A stretch of 64,000 nt of DNA, taken from Vibrio ostreae. GTDB lineage: Bacteria > Pseudomonadota > Gammaproteobacteria > Enterobacterales > Vibrionaceae. Both the position numbers and the translations under genes were made by a program. Location of the stretch: positions 868,001 to 932,000 of the forward strand of contig NZ_CP076642.1 in the NCBI RefSeq assembly GCF_019226825.1. The letters run 5' to 3'. The notes beneath the pieces were generated by a model. It made no database searches and was not told the DNA's origin. It saw only the letters and a program-made list of their open reading frames with translations. Positions 18,506-27,727 of this stretch are shown piece after piece (position 1 is the stretch's first letter; every line of letters starts with the position of its first letter).

Positions 18506-18529
18506 CAAGGCGCTCCCCGGAGCGCCTTG
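18506..18529. terminator. Hairpin between convergent dld and ppsR
   Basis: Perfect inverted repeat with arms CAAGGCGCTCC and GGAGCGCCTTG separated by only two bases (effective loop of four). Neither side has a proper T-run, so termination may be weak or Rho-assisted; its position between convergent genes still suggests this role. Confidence 0.5.
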
Positions 18530-18558
18530 TGATAAAGCTAAGAGCCAGCAGACGATGC

Positions 18559-19392
18559 TCAGAACAGACGGCGTTTGAGGCCGGATTTCTCCAGAATGCG
18601 GGTCGAAATCTCTTCCACCGATAACGACGAGGTATTGATGTAAGGAATCGCTTCGCGCCGGAACAATCCCTCAACAGTCGCCAGTTCAGTCTGACACTGT
18701 TGAGTGCTGGCGTAATTGGAGCCGGCGAGACGGTTTTCACGAATTTCGGTCAGACGCTCGGCGTCAATAGTGAGACCGAACAACTTGTGGCGATGCATCT
18801 CAAACTCAGGCAACAGGCGCAGCGCGCGGATGTCATCGGCAATAAACGGGTAATTGACGACACGCAGGCCAAACTGCATCGCCATGTAAAGGCTGGTTGG
18901 CGTTTTGCCGCTGCGCGATACGCCGAGCAGGATAATATCCGCCTGCTCGAGCCCCTTGAGTGACACACCGTCGTCGTGCGCCAGGGTGTATTCTATCGCC
19001 GCAATACGGTCAAAATAGGTATTGGTGTCTTTACCGACACTACGCGAGCGCTGCAACTTCGGCACCGGCTCCATCTGAATATCGTCTCTGACACGCTGCA
19101 CTATGCTGTCCAGCACATCATAGCAATAAGCTGGCGCATTCAGCAGGCGCTCGCGCAGTTCGGGAACGACCATAGAAAAGAACACCAGCGGACGCACACC
19201 ATTGCGGGTGTAAGAGAGCTCAATCTGTTTGATCAGCTCGCTGAGCTTGTCGCTGGATTCGATAAACGGGAAGGTTTGTTCGTTGGCCGGAAACGGGAAT
19301 TGTCCCAGAACCACGTGACCAACGGTTTCACAAGTGATGGCCGTTCCATCGGAAACGTAGAATACATCACGACTTTGACTTTCTGTATGCAT
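18559..19392 (-). CDS. ppsR: PEP synthase regulatory protein PpsR (DUF299 kinase/pyrophosphorylase)
   Basis: A 277-residue cytosolic enzyme that switches PEP synthase off by ADP-dependent phosphorylation of a threonine next to the catalytic His and switches it on by Pi-dependent dephosphorylation. The family signature [17 protein letters not shown] opens the protein, and the P-loop is [15 protein letters not shown] at about residue 155. It is divergent from ppsA across 170 bp, the standard pairing. The start codon lacks a clear ribosome site. In this sequence its partner gene is frameshifted, while ppsR itself looks intact. Confidence 0.94.
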   Translation of the reverse strand: MHTESQSRDVFYVSDGTAITCETVGHVVLGQFPFPANEQTFPFIESSDKLSELIKQIELSYTRNGVRPLVFFSMVVPELRERLLNAPAYCYDVLDSIVQRVRDDIQMEPVPKLQRSRSVGKDTNTYFDRIAAIEYTLAHDDGVSLKGLEQADIILLGVSRSGKTPTSLYMAMQFGLRVVNYPFIADDIRALRLLPEFEMHRHKLFGLTIDAERLTEIRENRLAGSNYASTQQCQTELATVEGLFRREAIPYINTSSLSVEEISTRILEKSGLKRRLF

Positions 19393-19475
19393 TTTTGTTT
19401 AAAACTTAAAAATAACTTGATTAGGATGTTACACATAATACCGATAATAAAACCCGGCATACCATTACGCCCCCA

Positions 19476-19526
19476 CAGCTTTAAAAATTTCCTGTGGATT
19501 TTTTTAAAGCTGATGCGTAATCGATT
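19476..19526. promoter_or_regulatory. Long inverted repeat and AATCGATT motif in the ppsR-ppsA control region
   Basis: Arms CAGCTTTAAAAA (19476-19487) and TTTTTAAAGCTG (19501-19512) are perfect 12-bp complements with a 13-nt spacer. Seven bases on, AATCGATT (19519-19526) is the palindromic core of a Cra (FruR) site, but the flanks do not match. The end is 36 bp before the ppsA ATG, so this could be a 5' UTR hairpin or an operator. Confidence 0.4.
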
Positions 19527-19562
19527 GCCACCCTACAAAGCTGCAATGTTCTGGAGAAAGAC

Positions 19563-21936
19563 ATGCAAAACAACACCCTCTGGTATAATGGCCTGTCCAT
19601 GGAAGATGTCGACAAAGTCGGCGGTAAAAATGCATCACTCGGCGAAATGGTATCTAACCTAGCCAACGCCGGTGTTTCGGTTCCTAATGGTTTTGCAACC
19701 ACCTCTTACGCATTCAACCAGTTCCTTGATTTTGAAGGGCTGGATGATCGCATTCACGAATTACTGGACGCTCTGGACGTCGAAGATGTTGACGCGCTGC
19801 GTAAAACCGGTGCCACGATTCGTCAATGGGTACTGGATGCCCCCCTTCCCTGCCGATCTGGAGCGCGACATTCGCGACAACTATGAAACATTGATCGAAG
19901 GTAACCAGGATCTCTCTGTGGCAGTGCGTTCATCCGCCACTGCAGAAGACCTGCCAGATGCCTCATTTGCCGGCCAGCAGGAAACTTTCCTCAATGTGAA
20001 AGGCATTGATGCCGTTCTGGAAGCCACCAAACACGTTTACGCATCGCTGTTTAACGACCGTGCCATCTCTTACCGTGTACACCAGGGTTTTGACCATCGC
20101 GGTATTTCACTGTCTGCCGGTATTCAGCGCATGGTACGTTCAGACAAAGCATCTTCCGGTGTCATGTTCACTCTGGATACGGAATCTGGCTTCGACCAGG
20201 TAGTATTCATCACCTCAGCCTGGGGTCTGGGCGAAATGGTGGTTCAGGGTGCGGTTAACCCGGATGAGTTCTACGTGCACAAACCGCTGCTTGAAGCGGG
20301 TCAGGCACCGATCGTGAAGAAAACCTTCGGATCGAAACAGATCAAAATGATCTACGCAAACAGCCAGGAAATCGGCAAACAGGTGGAAATCGTCGATACC
20401 TCTGAACAAGAGCGCAACGAATTCTCTCTGACCGACGACGAAATCAAAGAACTGGCTAAACAGGCGTTGATCATCGAGAAGCACTACCAGCGTCCGATGG
20501 ACATTGAATGGGCGAAAGATGGTATCGATGGCAAGCTGTACATCGTACAGGCCCGTCCGGAAACCGTCTGCTCCCAGAGCGAGCAGAACGTGATTGAACG
20601 TTACGAACTGAACAACAAAGCCGACGTGCTGATCGAAGGCCGTGCTATCGGCCAGCGTATCGGTAGCGGTACTGTGCGTCTGGTTGATTCGCTGGATCAG
20701 ATGTCTCTGGTGCAAACCGGTGACATTCTGGTGACTGACATGACCGACCCTGACTGGGAACCGGTAATGAAGAAAGCTTCCGCGATTGTCACCAACCGCG
20801 GCGGCCGTACCTGTCACGCTGCCATCATCGCTCGTGAACTGGGTATTCCGGCGATCGTAGGTTGTGGTAACGCCACCAGCACGCTAACCGACGGCGCGAC
20901 TGTGACTGTCTCTTGTGCAGAAGGTGAAACCGGCTATGTCTACAACGGCCTGCTGGACTTTGAAATCCGCCGCTCTTCCGTGGATGAACTGCCACTGCTG
21001 CCAACCAAAGTGATGATGAACGTGGGGAACCCGGATCGTGCTTTCGATTTCGCACAGATCCCGAACGAAGGCGTTGGTCTGGCTCGTCTCGAATTCATTA
21101 TCAATAAGATGATTGGTATTCACCCGAAAGCACTGTTGAACTTCGACGCGCAAACCGACGAACTGAAAGCAGAAATCAACCAGCGTATCCGCGGTTACAA
21201 AGATCCGATTGATTTCTACGTCAGCAAACTGACCGAAGGCATCGCGACCATCGCGGCCGCTTTCTGGCCAAAACGCGTCATCGTGCGTATGTCTGACTTC
21301 AAGTCAAACGAATACAGCAACCTAGTCGGTGGTAAAAACTACGAACCGCACGAAGAAAACCCGATGCTGGGCTTCCGTGGTGCATCACGTTACATCTCGC
21401 CGGTATTCGAAGACTGTTTCGAGCTGGAAACTCAGGCGGTGAAACGCGTGCGTAACGAAATGGGCCTGAAAAACGTTGAGATCATGATCCCGTTCGTGCG
21501 TACTCCAAGCGAAGCGGCCTCGGTGATCGACATTCTGGCTAAGTTTGGTCTGCGCCGCGGCGAACAGGGCCTCAAAGTCATCATGATGTGCGAACTGCCA
21601 TCGAACGCCGTACTGGCTGACGAGTTCCTCAAGTACTTTGACGGTTTCTCTATCGGCTCCAACGACATGACTCAGCTGACACTGGGTCTTGACCGTGACT
21701 CCGGCGACGTTGCTCATCTGTTCGACGAGCGTAACCCGGCAGTCAAAGTGATGCTGAAGATGGCGATCGATGCGGCAACCAAAGCCGGTAAATACGTCGG
21801 TATTTGTGGCCAAGGACCTTCTGACCATGAAGATCTGGCTGAGTGGTTAATGGAACAGGGCATCAGCTCAGTATCATTGAACCCAGATACTGTGATTGAC
21901 ACCTGGATTAAACTGGGTGAAGTCACAGACAAATAA
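19563..21936 (+). pseudogene. ppsA: Phosphoenolpyruvate synthase ppsA, frameshifted
   Basis: Encodes PEP synthase (pyruvate + ATP + H2O to PEP + AMP + Pi), the gluconeogenic entry from lactate. The first about 93 codons (WYNGLSMEDVDKVGGKNASLGEM...) run in one frame. From about 19846 the protein continues one base out of register ([16 protein letters not shown]...) to 21936. A run of six C at 19840-19845 marks the break: with five C the reading becomes DAPFPADLE, exactly as the family needs. The corrected protein would be 790 residues, against 792 in E. coli. The phosphohistidine loop [15 protein letters not shown] and the C-terminal barrel ([21 protein letters not shown]) are perfect, so the lesion is recent or is a homopolymer sequencing error. 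Confidence 0.93.
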
Positions 21937-21955
21937 TTAGCGCTGCTTAAATGAG

Positions 21956-21985
21956 AAAAACGCCGGTCATCGCCGGCGTTTTTTT
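21956..21985 (+). terminator. Intrinsic terminator of ppsA
   Basis: Stem CGCCGG / CCGGCG (21961-21966 with 21973-21978), extended by A-T pairs, followed by seven T. It lies 20 bp after the ppsA stop. A textbook Rho-independent terminator. Confidence 0.88.
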
Positions 21986-22111
21986 GTGTCCTGGTTAACA
22001 AAAAACAATGAATATTTCTTTTTTCCACAAATCATACTATTTCCAGCCAAATAGCCATTCCTATACATTAATTTGAATCACGCAATAAATTCAGGTTCTA
22101 TCCCATATTCC

Positions 22112-22473
22112 ATGAACGGCTTTCTGAATAAAATCCAGACCATGGTCGATAAACAAAAAGGGATCTCACAGACGATTTATGCCAGTGTCTGGATGACGTT
22201 ACTACCTGCGTTGATCATAGTACTCAAAGTCTAGAATCGACACTCAATATCGGCACTCTGCTGGGGCAAATTACCCAAATGTCCGGACAGATAGCCACAG
22301 CAATGGAAGAGCTATCCAGTACCTGTCAGCCTCACACCGACAGTATAGCGGCGATTCATCAGGCCACCGAACAGTCACAACACAGTGTCGCCGACATTGA
22401 AAACAGCATCGTCAATATCAAACAAGATACCGCGCGCTTGACCCAACTGTCAGCCACGTTCAGCCGTCATTAA
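22112..22473 (+). pseudogene. Remnant of a methyl-accepting chemotaxis protein
   Basis: Two out-of-frame pieces. The first, ATG 22112 to TAG 22234, encodes 40 residues ending in a hydrophobic stretch (SVWMTLLPALIIVL), like the first membrane helix of a chemoreceptor. The second, about 22220-22473, encodes LGQITQMSGQIATAMEELSST and then VADIENSIVNIKQDTARLTQLSATFSRH, which matches the C-terminal end of a receptor signalling domain. A whole receptor is above 500 residues, so the sensor, HAMP and most of the signalling hairpin are deleted. No intact product is possible. The N-terminal assignment is weaker than the C-terminal one. Confidence 0.6.
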
Positions 22474-22542
22474 GCTTTAGCGATATAATGCGCCAGTATC
22501 ACAGCACACATGGTGATACTGGCACTCATCCACTGACTGTAT

Positions 22543-23088
22543 TTATCTTAGCGGCGTACTGTCAGTCGGCCCGCCAGCGATTGTCTTACAACTCGGTTGA
22601 GGTTCACCACCGCGCAGCCACGACGTCCAGCGTCGGCGCGGATTAATAATGAAATCCATCTCGCTATCCAGGCCATTGGCAATCTCGATATCAGCTGTTT
22701 GTTTTGCGTGAGGCAAAGCAACTCGCCATTGCCGGCTTTCGATCTGCTGCCCGTGTCTGATCTGGCGCGCCAGAACCGGATTGTAAATATTGAGAATGAC
22801 CGGGCCGCTTTCATCAATACCAATCGTCCCGAGGCGGGTATTACCGGCAATCATAGGCAGCGGTGCCAATATACACAGCTCGCCGTGCTCATTGCGGCTT
22901 AGATAGCGTCCTTCTCCGGCCAGGCCATGTAAGTACAATAAATGCCCATGCGCAGCCTTGGGTATGATCACCATCCCCTCTAAGCCAGCGGGTAAGTGAT
23001 TAATCACTTCCGATTTACCCTCCGACCAAACGCTCGCACTAATCAGTGTTAAATACCCGCCCAGCAAAACCGCCGTCCATCGCTTCAT
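22543..23088 (-). CDS. Exported hypothetical protein
   Basis: A 181-residue protein with a clear signal peptide (MKRWTAVLLGGYLTLISASVWSEG, cleavage likely after about residue 22), so periplasmic or secreted. The mature part is beta-rich, with segments GMVIIPKAAHGHLLYLHGLAGEGRYLS and IGIDESGPVILNIYNPVLARQIRHGQQ. I do not recognise a family. Its ATG overlaps the stop of the DUF805 gene (ATGA at 23085-23088), so the two are co-translated. Confidence 0.68.
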   Translation of the reverse strand: MKRWTAVLLGGYLTLISASVWSEGKSEVINHLPAGLEGMVIIPKAAHGHLLYLHGLAGEGRYLSRNEHGELCILAPLPMIAGNTRLGTIGIDESGPVILNIYNPVLARQIRHGQQIESRQWRVALPHAKQTADIEIANGLDSEMDFIINPRRRWTSWLRGGEPQPSCKTIAGGPTDSTPLR

Positions 23089-23441
23089 ATCTTCTCCTCC
23101 CCTGCCAGACCATACTGATTGGCCTGTTTCTCACCTGGCAGTAACATCAGTACCAGTAAAATCAGCACGCCAATCGCAGGCACCAAAAACACCAGACTCC
23201 ACCAACCACTGTGGCCAAGGTCATGCAGACGACGCACCGTCAGTGCCAGCAGTGGTAAAAAGCTTGCGACGCTGTAACCTATTTCGAGCCACGCGGACCA
23301 TATTGACGCTTGGTGAATATCGAGCGCGATCAACAGCAGACTCACCACCAGGTTGACTGCAAAAAAGGCCCAATAAGCATGGCGCGGGACACGGCCGGAA
23401 AAATCCAGTCCATGCTGCCAGGCCAACCAATACCATTTCAT
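23085..23441 (-). CDS. DUF805 family inner-membrane protein
   Basis: A 118-residue protein with about four membrane helices. The DUF805 hallmarks are W-rich at the start (MKWYWLAWQHGLDFSGRVPRHAYW) and include the loop LTVRRLHDLGHSGWW. The family function is unknown. ATG 23441 has GGAG 7 bp upstream; the frame runs on to 23480 without a better site. First gene of a two-gene unit with the exported protein at 22543, divergent from the AraC-type gene at 23665. Confidence 0.85.
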   Translation of the reverse strand: MKWYWLAWQHGLDFSGRVPRHAYWAFFAVNLVVSLLLIALDIHQASIWSAWLEIGYSVASFLPLLALTVRRLHDLGHSGWWSLVFLVPAIGVLILLVLMLLPGEKQANQYGLAGEEKI

Positions 23442-23499
23442 AGTTTCAGCTCCTTCACGGGTTAAACAGACAAACTGCATTCATCACGCAGTCAGCTCA

Positions 23500-23566
23500 C
23501 TATCGCGATAGAAAGGCTTCTTTGCGTCCTCAAACCGGTTTTAGGTCTGCCTGAATCTGGTTTCAG
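23500..23566. promoter_or_regulatory. Three dyads in the DUF805 / AraC divergent region
   Basis: CTATCGCGATAG at 23500-23511 is a perfect 12-bp palindrome. AAACCGGTTT at 23532-23541 is a perfect 10-bp palindrome. CTGAA and TTCAG at 23551-23555 and 23562-23566 form a third dyad with a 6-bp spacer. These may be operators for a neighbouring or distant regulator. Confidence 0.35.
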
Positions 23567-23664
23567 TCCATTTGAGCTTCACTCCGGGCGAGGTAATGGT
23601 TAGGCTAGCGCAAGTAAAGCTTTGCCATTGCACACATTCCATCATGCCAAGATAAGGAAAACCG

Positions 23665-24696
23665 ATGATCGCGATCCCATTGCCGTTTGTGGTCTCTATG
23701 CTGTTAATGCTGCTTGCCGTCATCTTGTGGTGCAAACCAGAGAATGACAGCAAACCGGCCAGCGGCTTTAGCGCGTTATGTGCGGTAACAACCGCCGTGG
23801 TGGGAATGCGCTGGAGTTTAGATTTAACTCTGTTGCGCTTATTGCAGCCGATCTTAGCCTCTCTGGTGCCGATGACCGCCTGGTACTGTTTCCAGCGTGC
23901 CCATCAAACAGGACGACTGTCACTGTTGCACTGGTCTGGTCCGATGTGTATCACTTTCGCGGTATTCAGCTATCCTTACTGGCATGCACCGCTCGACTTA
24001 ATGTTAACCCTGCTCTATATCGGCTACGGCATACGACTGCTCTACTCATCGCGCGCTGAAGCGCAGCAAGTACGCGTATCTGATTTGGACAAGGTTCGTT
24101 ATGCCGAGCAGTTGGCCGGTTGTATACTGCTGTTCTCAGCCTGTATTGACGGTGCGCTGAGCATTGATTTCAGCTTCAACTCTGGCCGATATGCCATGTA
24201 TATCCTCGCCATTGGCTACAGCGTGTTGCTGCCGCTTCTGGCCCTCAGCGTAATCCTGGTCAGCCGCAGTACTTTGTCTGACGAGCTAAATAGCCGCAGC
24301 CAAGCAGAGACAGCACCAGTAGCAACAGTAAAAACAACCTCAGCGATGGCTACCAGTGATGCGCAGGCTATCGTGCTCAAACTCAACGATCTGATGCATA
24401 CCCAGCAAGCCTATCTCGACCCGGATCTCACACTTGATCGTCTGGCGAGAAAGCTGACGATCCCGGCCAAACAGATCTCGGCCGCAGTCAACCAGATCCA
24501 CGGCCGTAATATTTCCAAACTGCTGAACGAATACCGGATTGAACACGCCAAACAGTATCTGGTAAACAGTGATGAGAGTATTACCCAGGTTTACCTCAGA
24601 TCCGGCTTTCAAACCAAGTCCAACTTTAATCGCGAATTCAGCCGCGTCACAGGACAGACACCCAGCGCTTATCGTCGCACCATGCAAGCCGAATAA
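23665..24696 (+). CDS. AraC-family regulator with membrane-embedded sensor domain
   Basis: A 343-residue protein. Residues 1-210 contain six or seven hydrophobic helices. The C-terminal 100 residues are an AraC DNA-binding domain with two helix-turn-helix units (LTLDRLARKLTIPAKQISAAVNQIHGRNISKLLNEYRIEHAKQYL, then ITQVYLRSGFQTKSNFNREFSRVTGQTPSAYRR). This architecture allows signal reception in the membrane without a kinase. AAGGAA lies before ATG 23665. The target is unknown; the divergent DUF805 unit is the nearest candidate. Confidence 0.88.
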   Translation: MIAIPLPFVVSMLLMLLAVILWCKPENDSKPASGFSALCAVTTAVVGMRWSLDLTLLRLLQPILASLVPMTAWYCFQRAHQTGRLSLLHWSGPMCITFAVFSYPYWHAPLDLMLTLLYIGYGIRLLYSSRAEAQQVRVSDLDKVRYAEQLAGCILLFSACIDGALSIDFSFNSGRYAMYILAIGYSVLLPLLALSVILVSRSTLSDELNSRSQAETAPVATVKTTSAMATSDAQAIVLKLNDLMHTQQAYLDPDLTLDRLARKLTIPAKQISAAVNQIHGRNISKLLNEYRIEHAKQYLVNSDESITQVYLRSGFQTKSNFNREFSRVTGQTPSAYRRTMQAE

Positions 24697-24769
24697 GTAT
24701 TATCGCCAGCCACGATTGTCAGGCCGCAACCATTAACCGGAACGGACGCCGTCCACACAAACATCAAGC

Positions 24770-24816
24770 AGGACAGACGTCCTCAAAAAGTGGGACAGAC
24801 AAAAAGTGGGACAGAC
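24770..24816 (+). repeat. GGGACAGAC repeat cluster with 16-bp tandem duplication
   Basis: AGGACAGACG at 24770-24779, then two exact adjacent copies of AAAAAGTGGGACAGAC (24785-24800 and 24801-24816). CCTCAAAAAGTG flanks both sides (24781 and about 24819). The core word recurs near the RAYT gene 8 kb away, so this is probably a member of its REP-like family. Confidence 0.65.
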
Positions 24817-25384
24817 ACCCTCAAAAAGTGCGGAATGACCGCAATCTGATTGACCCACAGTCAGGTGCCAACCGCCCTTAAACTGATCGTGACGCATTGT
24901 GCTCCACCTCTGTTGTTGCCTGTTTAGAACAGCTGAAATAACCATGCCGAGTGTATGTGAAAGCGCTATCAATAAACACTGATTTTAACATAGTTGTCAC
25001 AAATAAAATCTAGCGATATTACGTAGGTTTTTTACATCATTTATTAATACAATTGATTGAATTATTAATGATTCACCCTAACTATTCATTAGTCCTGTTG
25101 TGGCACCTTTGTTGTTAAATAATTGTTATATCGCAAACTTTATCGCATTAGTTGTGCTTTTTTTGCTAAAAAAATCATCAAAAATATGTAACACTTATAC
25201 TGTTTTGGTTGTTTAGTTACCAAACTCATCAACTAAACACGTTGTCTGTCGCTGGAGCCAAAGGATGTTCTAGAACACCCCGTTCAATAAAAAACCAAAT
25301 AAAAAATATTGGACGACGGCTATCTAGTGGTCAGGGCGGATAACGGAGTAGTTATTATCTGCAATTGAGAGAGATTTAAGTCCC
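24817..25384. promoter_or_regulatory. Long AT-rich leader/promoter region of mqo
   Basis: Nearly 570 bp with no credible gene. Bases 25000-25230 are very AT-rich and probably hold the promoter. A perfect 12-bp palindrome TGTTCTAGAACA lies at 25266-25277, and ATAAC / GTTAT arms lie at 25340-25355 close to the start codon. A long 5' UTR with regulatory RNA structure is possible, but I recognise no riboswitch class. Confidence 0.4.
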
Positions 25385-26989
25385 ATGAAGAAGGTATCTG
25401 GTCAAAAAGGATTCAACCAGTTCGGCTCTGCTACGTCTGAAAAACTGGTCGATGTGGTTCTTATCGGTGGCGGTATCATGAGCGCAACGCTCGGCACCTT
25501 TATCCAGCAACTTGAGCCAAGCTGGACTATCGAAATGTTTGAGCGTCTGGACGAAGTCGCTCAGGAAAGCTCAAATGGTTGGAATAACGCTGGAACCGGA
25601 CATTCAGCATTAGCGGAATCAAATTACACCCCTCAAACGCCTGACGGCGAAGTCAAGATGGGCAAAGCGGCTAATATTTACCAGCAATTCCAGCTTTCAC
25701 GCCAGTTCTGGGCATATTTGGTCCAGGAAGGTTTGATTAAAGACCCGGCTACCTTCATCAACAGTGTTCCTCACATGAGTTTTGTGACCGGTGAGCACAA
25801 CGTAGAATTTTTGCGCAAGCGTTATCAGCGTCTGCGCACTAGTCCTCTGTTTGACGGCATGGTTTTCTCTGAGGACCGTGAACAGATCAAATCCTGGGCT
25901 CCGCTCCTGATGGAAAATCGTGATCCAAATCAGCCGATTGCTGCGACCCGCTCACGCTTTGGTACCGATGTTAACTTCGGTGCCCTGACCCACCATATGG
26001 TCGATATTCTGCAGCAAAGTGAAAACTTTGCGCTCAGCATGCAGCATGAAGTGCGCACGCTTAAACGTCAAAAAGATGGGACCTGGAAAGTTACAGTGAA
26101 AGATCTGACCACCAATACCACGCGTACTGTGCATAGCAAGTATGTGTTTATTGGTGCTGGCGGCGCTTCACTGACTCTGCTGCAAAAATCAGGGATTCCT
26201 GAAGCTCGTGCCTATGCGGGTTTCCCGGTCGGCGGCCAGTTTATCGTTTCCGACAATCCGGATATCGTCAACCAACACCGCGCCAAAGTGTACGGTAAAG
26301 CGGCAGTCGGCGCGCCACCGATGTCAGTACCGCATATGGACACCCGTATCATCGATGGGAAAAAAGTGGTGTTGTTTGGCCCATTTGCCAGCTTCTCGAG
26401 TAAATTCCTTAAGGAGGGTTCGTTACTGGATCTGTTTGGCTCCGTACGCCCGTCAAATGTATTGCCGATGACTCAGGTCGGCCTGAAAAGTTTTGACCTG
26501 GTCAAATATTTAGTCGGTCAGCTCGTACAAAGCAATGAAGATCGTATTAACGCATTACGTGAATTCTTCCCCAATGCCAAGGCTGAAGACTGGACTCTAT
26601 GGCAGGCTGGCCAACGCGTGCAAATAATCAAGAATGTCCCGGGTAAAGGTGGGGAACTCCATCTGGGCTCAGAGCTGGTACACGCCGAAGATGGCAGCCT
26701 GACTGCGCTGCTTGGCGCATCCCCGGGCGCTTCTGTTTCAGCCTCTGTAATGCTGGAACTGCTGGAGCGCTGTTTTGCCGACCAAATGGCTTCCGATAAA
26801 TGGCAAAGTAAGATCAAAGCCATGGTCCCTTCTTACGGTCAGTCACTGCAAGATAATCCAGAGCTCAACCAGAGAATTCTGCTTGAGACCAGCCAGGTAC
26901 TGCAGCTTGAGCAGGATCTGCTTGAGATTCGCGCCGCGAAAGCTCAGAGCGTGCAGGACAATCAGCAAGCTGTTGCCACTCAGGCTTAA
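25385..26989 (+). CDS. mqo: Malate:quinone oxidoreductase Mqo
   Basis: A 534-residue FAD-dependent peripheral membrane enzyme that oxidises malate to oxaloacetate and reduces quinone. The N-terminal dinucleotide fold is [15 protein letters not shown], followed by the family marker [44 protein letters not shown] and [21 protein letters not shown] segments follow through to the C-terminus. The length is typical for Mqo. It replaces or complements NAD-linked malate dehydrogenase and feeds the same quinone pool as the lactate dehydrogenases. Monocistronic, with its own terminator. Confidence 0.95.
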   Translation: MKKVSGQKGFNQFGSATSEKLVDVVLIGGGIMSATLGTFIQQLEPSWTIEMFERLDEVAQESSNGWNNAGTGHSALAESNYTPQTPDGEVKMGKAANIYQQFQLSRQFWAYLVQEGLIKDPATFINSVPHMSFVTGEHNVEFLRKRYQRLRTSPLFDGMVFSEDREQIKSWAPLLMENRDPNQPIAATRSRFGTDVNFGALTHHMVDILQQSENFALSMQHEVRTLKRQKDGTWKVTVKDLTTNTTRTVHSKYVFIGAGGASLTLLQKSGIPEARAYAGFPVGGQFIVSDNPDIVNQHRAKVYGKAAVGAPPMSVPHMDTRIIDGKKVVLFGPFASFSSKFLKEGSLLDLFGSVRPSNVLPMTQVGLKSFDLVKYLVGQLVQSNEDRINALREFFPNAKAEDWTLWQAGQRVQIIKNVPGKGGELHLGSELVHAEDGSLTALLGASPGASVSASVMLELLERCFADQMASDKWQSKIKAMVPSYGQSLQDNPELNQRILLETSQVLQLEQDLLEIRAAKAQSVQDNQQAVATQA

Positions 26990-27008
26990 ACTGTTATTCA
27001 TTCGACCC

Positions 27009-27034
27009 ATGCCGCCCAACCGGGCGGCATTTTT
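27009..27034 (+). terminator. Intrinsic terminator of mqo
   Basis: Perfect 9-bp stem ATGCCGCCC / GGGCGGCAT (27009-27017 with 27022-27030) with loop AACC, then TTTT. It lies 20 bp after the mqo stop. Confidence 0.87.
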
Positions 27035-27147
27035 GATCCCGCATCATGACTGATGTCAATCACCAGTACAAACGGGACACACAGCAAAAATCACGCCCCG
27101 GAACCGAAGAAAATACGATGACCATTGGTATTTACCTGGGTGCTGAT

Positions 27148-27615
27148 TTATCCAATCGACTCAATCGGTACGGACAAGGTGGCTTTAACCCGATCCAGTG
27201 CAACTATGGTGCGAAACCACTTCACGTTAGGATTCGAGTGAAATAATTTATCGCAGATTTGCTGAAAACGTTGCATGTTAGGTACCAGCAGTACCAACAT
27301 GAAGTCGGCCTCTCCGGTCACGTAATAACACTGCTGAACTTCCGGTCCGGAAAAACTGTGTTTTAATAGTTGCAGATCGGTGCTGTGGGTTTTGTCGGCC
27401 TGCACTTCCACCAGAATCGTGATCACCTGGTTGAGTTTATTCGGGTCCAGCAGCGCAACGCTAGCCTGGATATAGCCGTTATCCTTAAGTTTCTGGATAC
27501 GACGCTGTACCGAAGCTGTCGACAAATGCACCATCTCCGCCAACTCACGTAACGGAGTTTGGCAATTGTACTGCAGCTGCTGCAATATTGAGTAATCGTA
27601 CTTATCTAATGTCAT
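27148..27615 (-). CDS. Lrp/AsnC-family regulator
   Basis: A 155-residue Lrp/AsnC protein: N-terminal winged helix (LDKYDYSILQQLQYNCQTPLRELAEMVHLSTASVQRRIQKLKDNGYI) and C-terminal RAM effector domain with GEADFMLVLLVPNMQRFQ. Such regulators bind an amino acid and act on nearby transport genes. It is divergent from a RarD-like exporter, with a perfect 17-bp palindrome between the two, so control of that exporter and of itself is the obvious inference. The effector is unknown. Confidence 0.9.
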   Translation of the reverse strand: MTLDKYDYSILQQLQYNCQTPLRELAEMVHLSTASVQRRIQKLKDNGYIQASVALLDPNKLNQVITILVEVQADKTHSTDLQLLKHSFSGPEVQQCYYVTGEADFMLVLLVPNMQRFQQICDKLFHSNPNVKWFRTIVALDRVKATLSVPIESIG

Positions 27616-27629
27616 GCCCGCCTCACTTC

Positions 27630-27646
27630 ATGAGAAAATTTCTCAT
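27630..27646. promoter_or_regulatory. Perfect 17-bp palindrome, candidate operator
   Basis: ATGAGAAAATTTCTCAT (8-bp arms around a central A) lies 15 bp from the Lrp-like start and 82 bp before the RarD-like gene. Lrp-family sites are typically 15-17 bp dyads with an AT-rich centre, which this fits. Confidence 0.55.
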
Positions 27647-27727
27647 AAACACTATGTATTTAGAGCACCTTTATCAAGTAATACGCAATAAAATATCTCT
27701 CTATCGAAATGATCACAGACCTGAACC

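Noticed and set aside
24733..24972. A 79-codon minus-strand frame after the membrane AraC gene
   Set aside because: It spans the GGGACAGAC tandem repeats, has no ribosome site and looks like non-coding repeat DNA.
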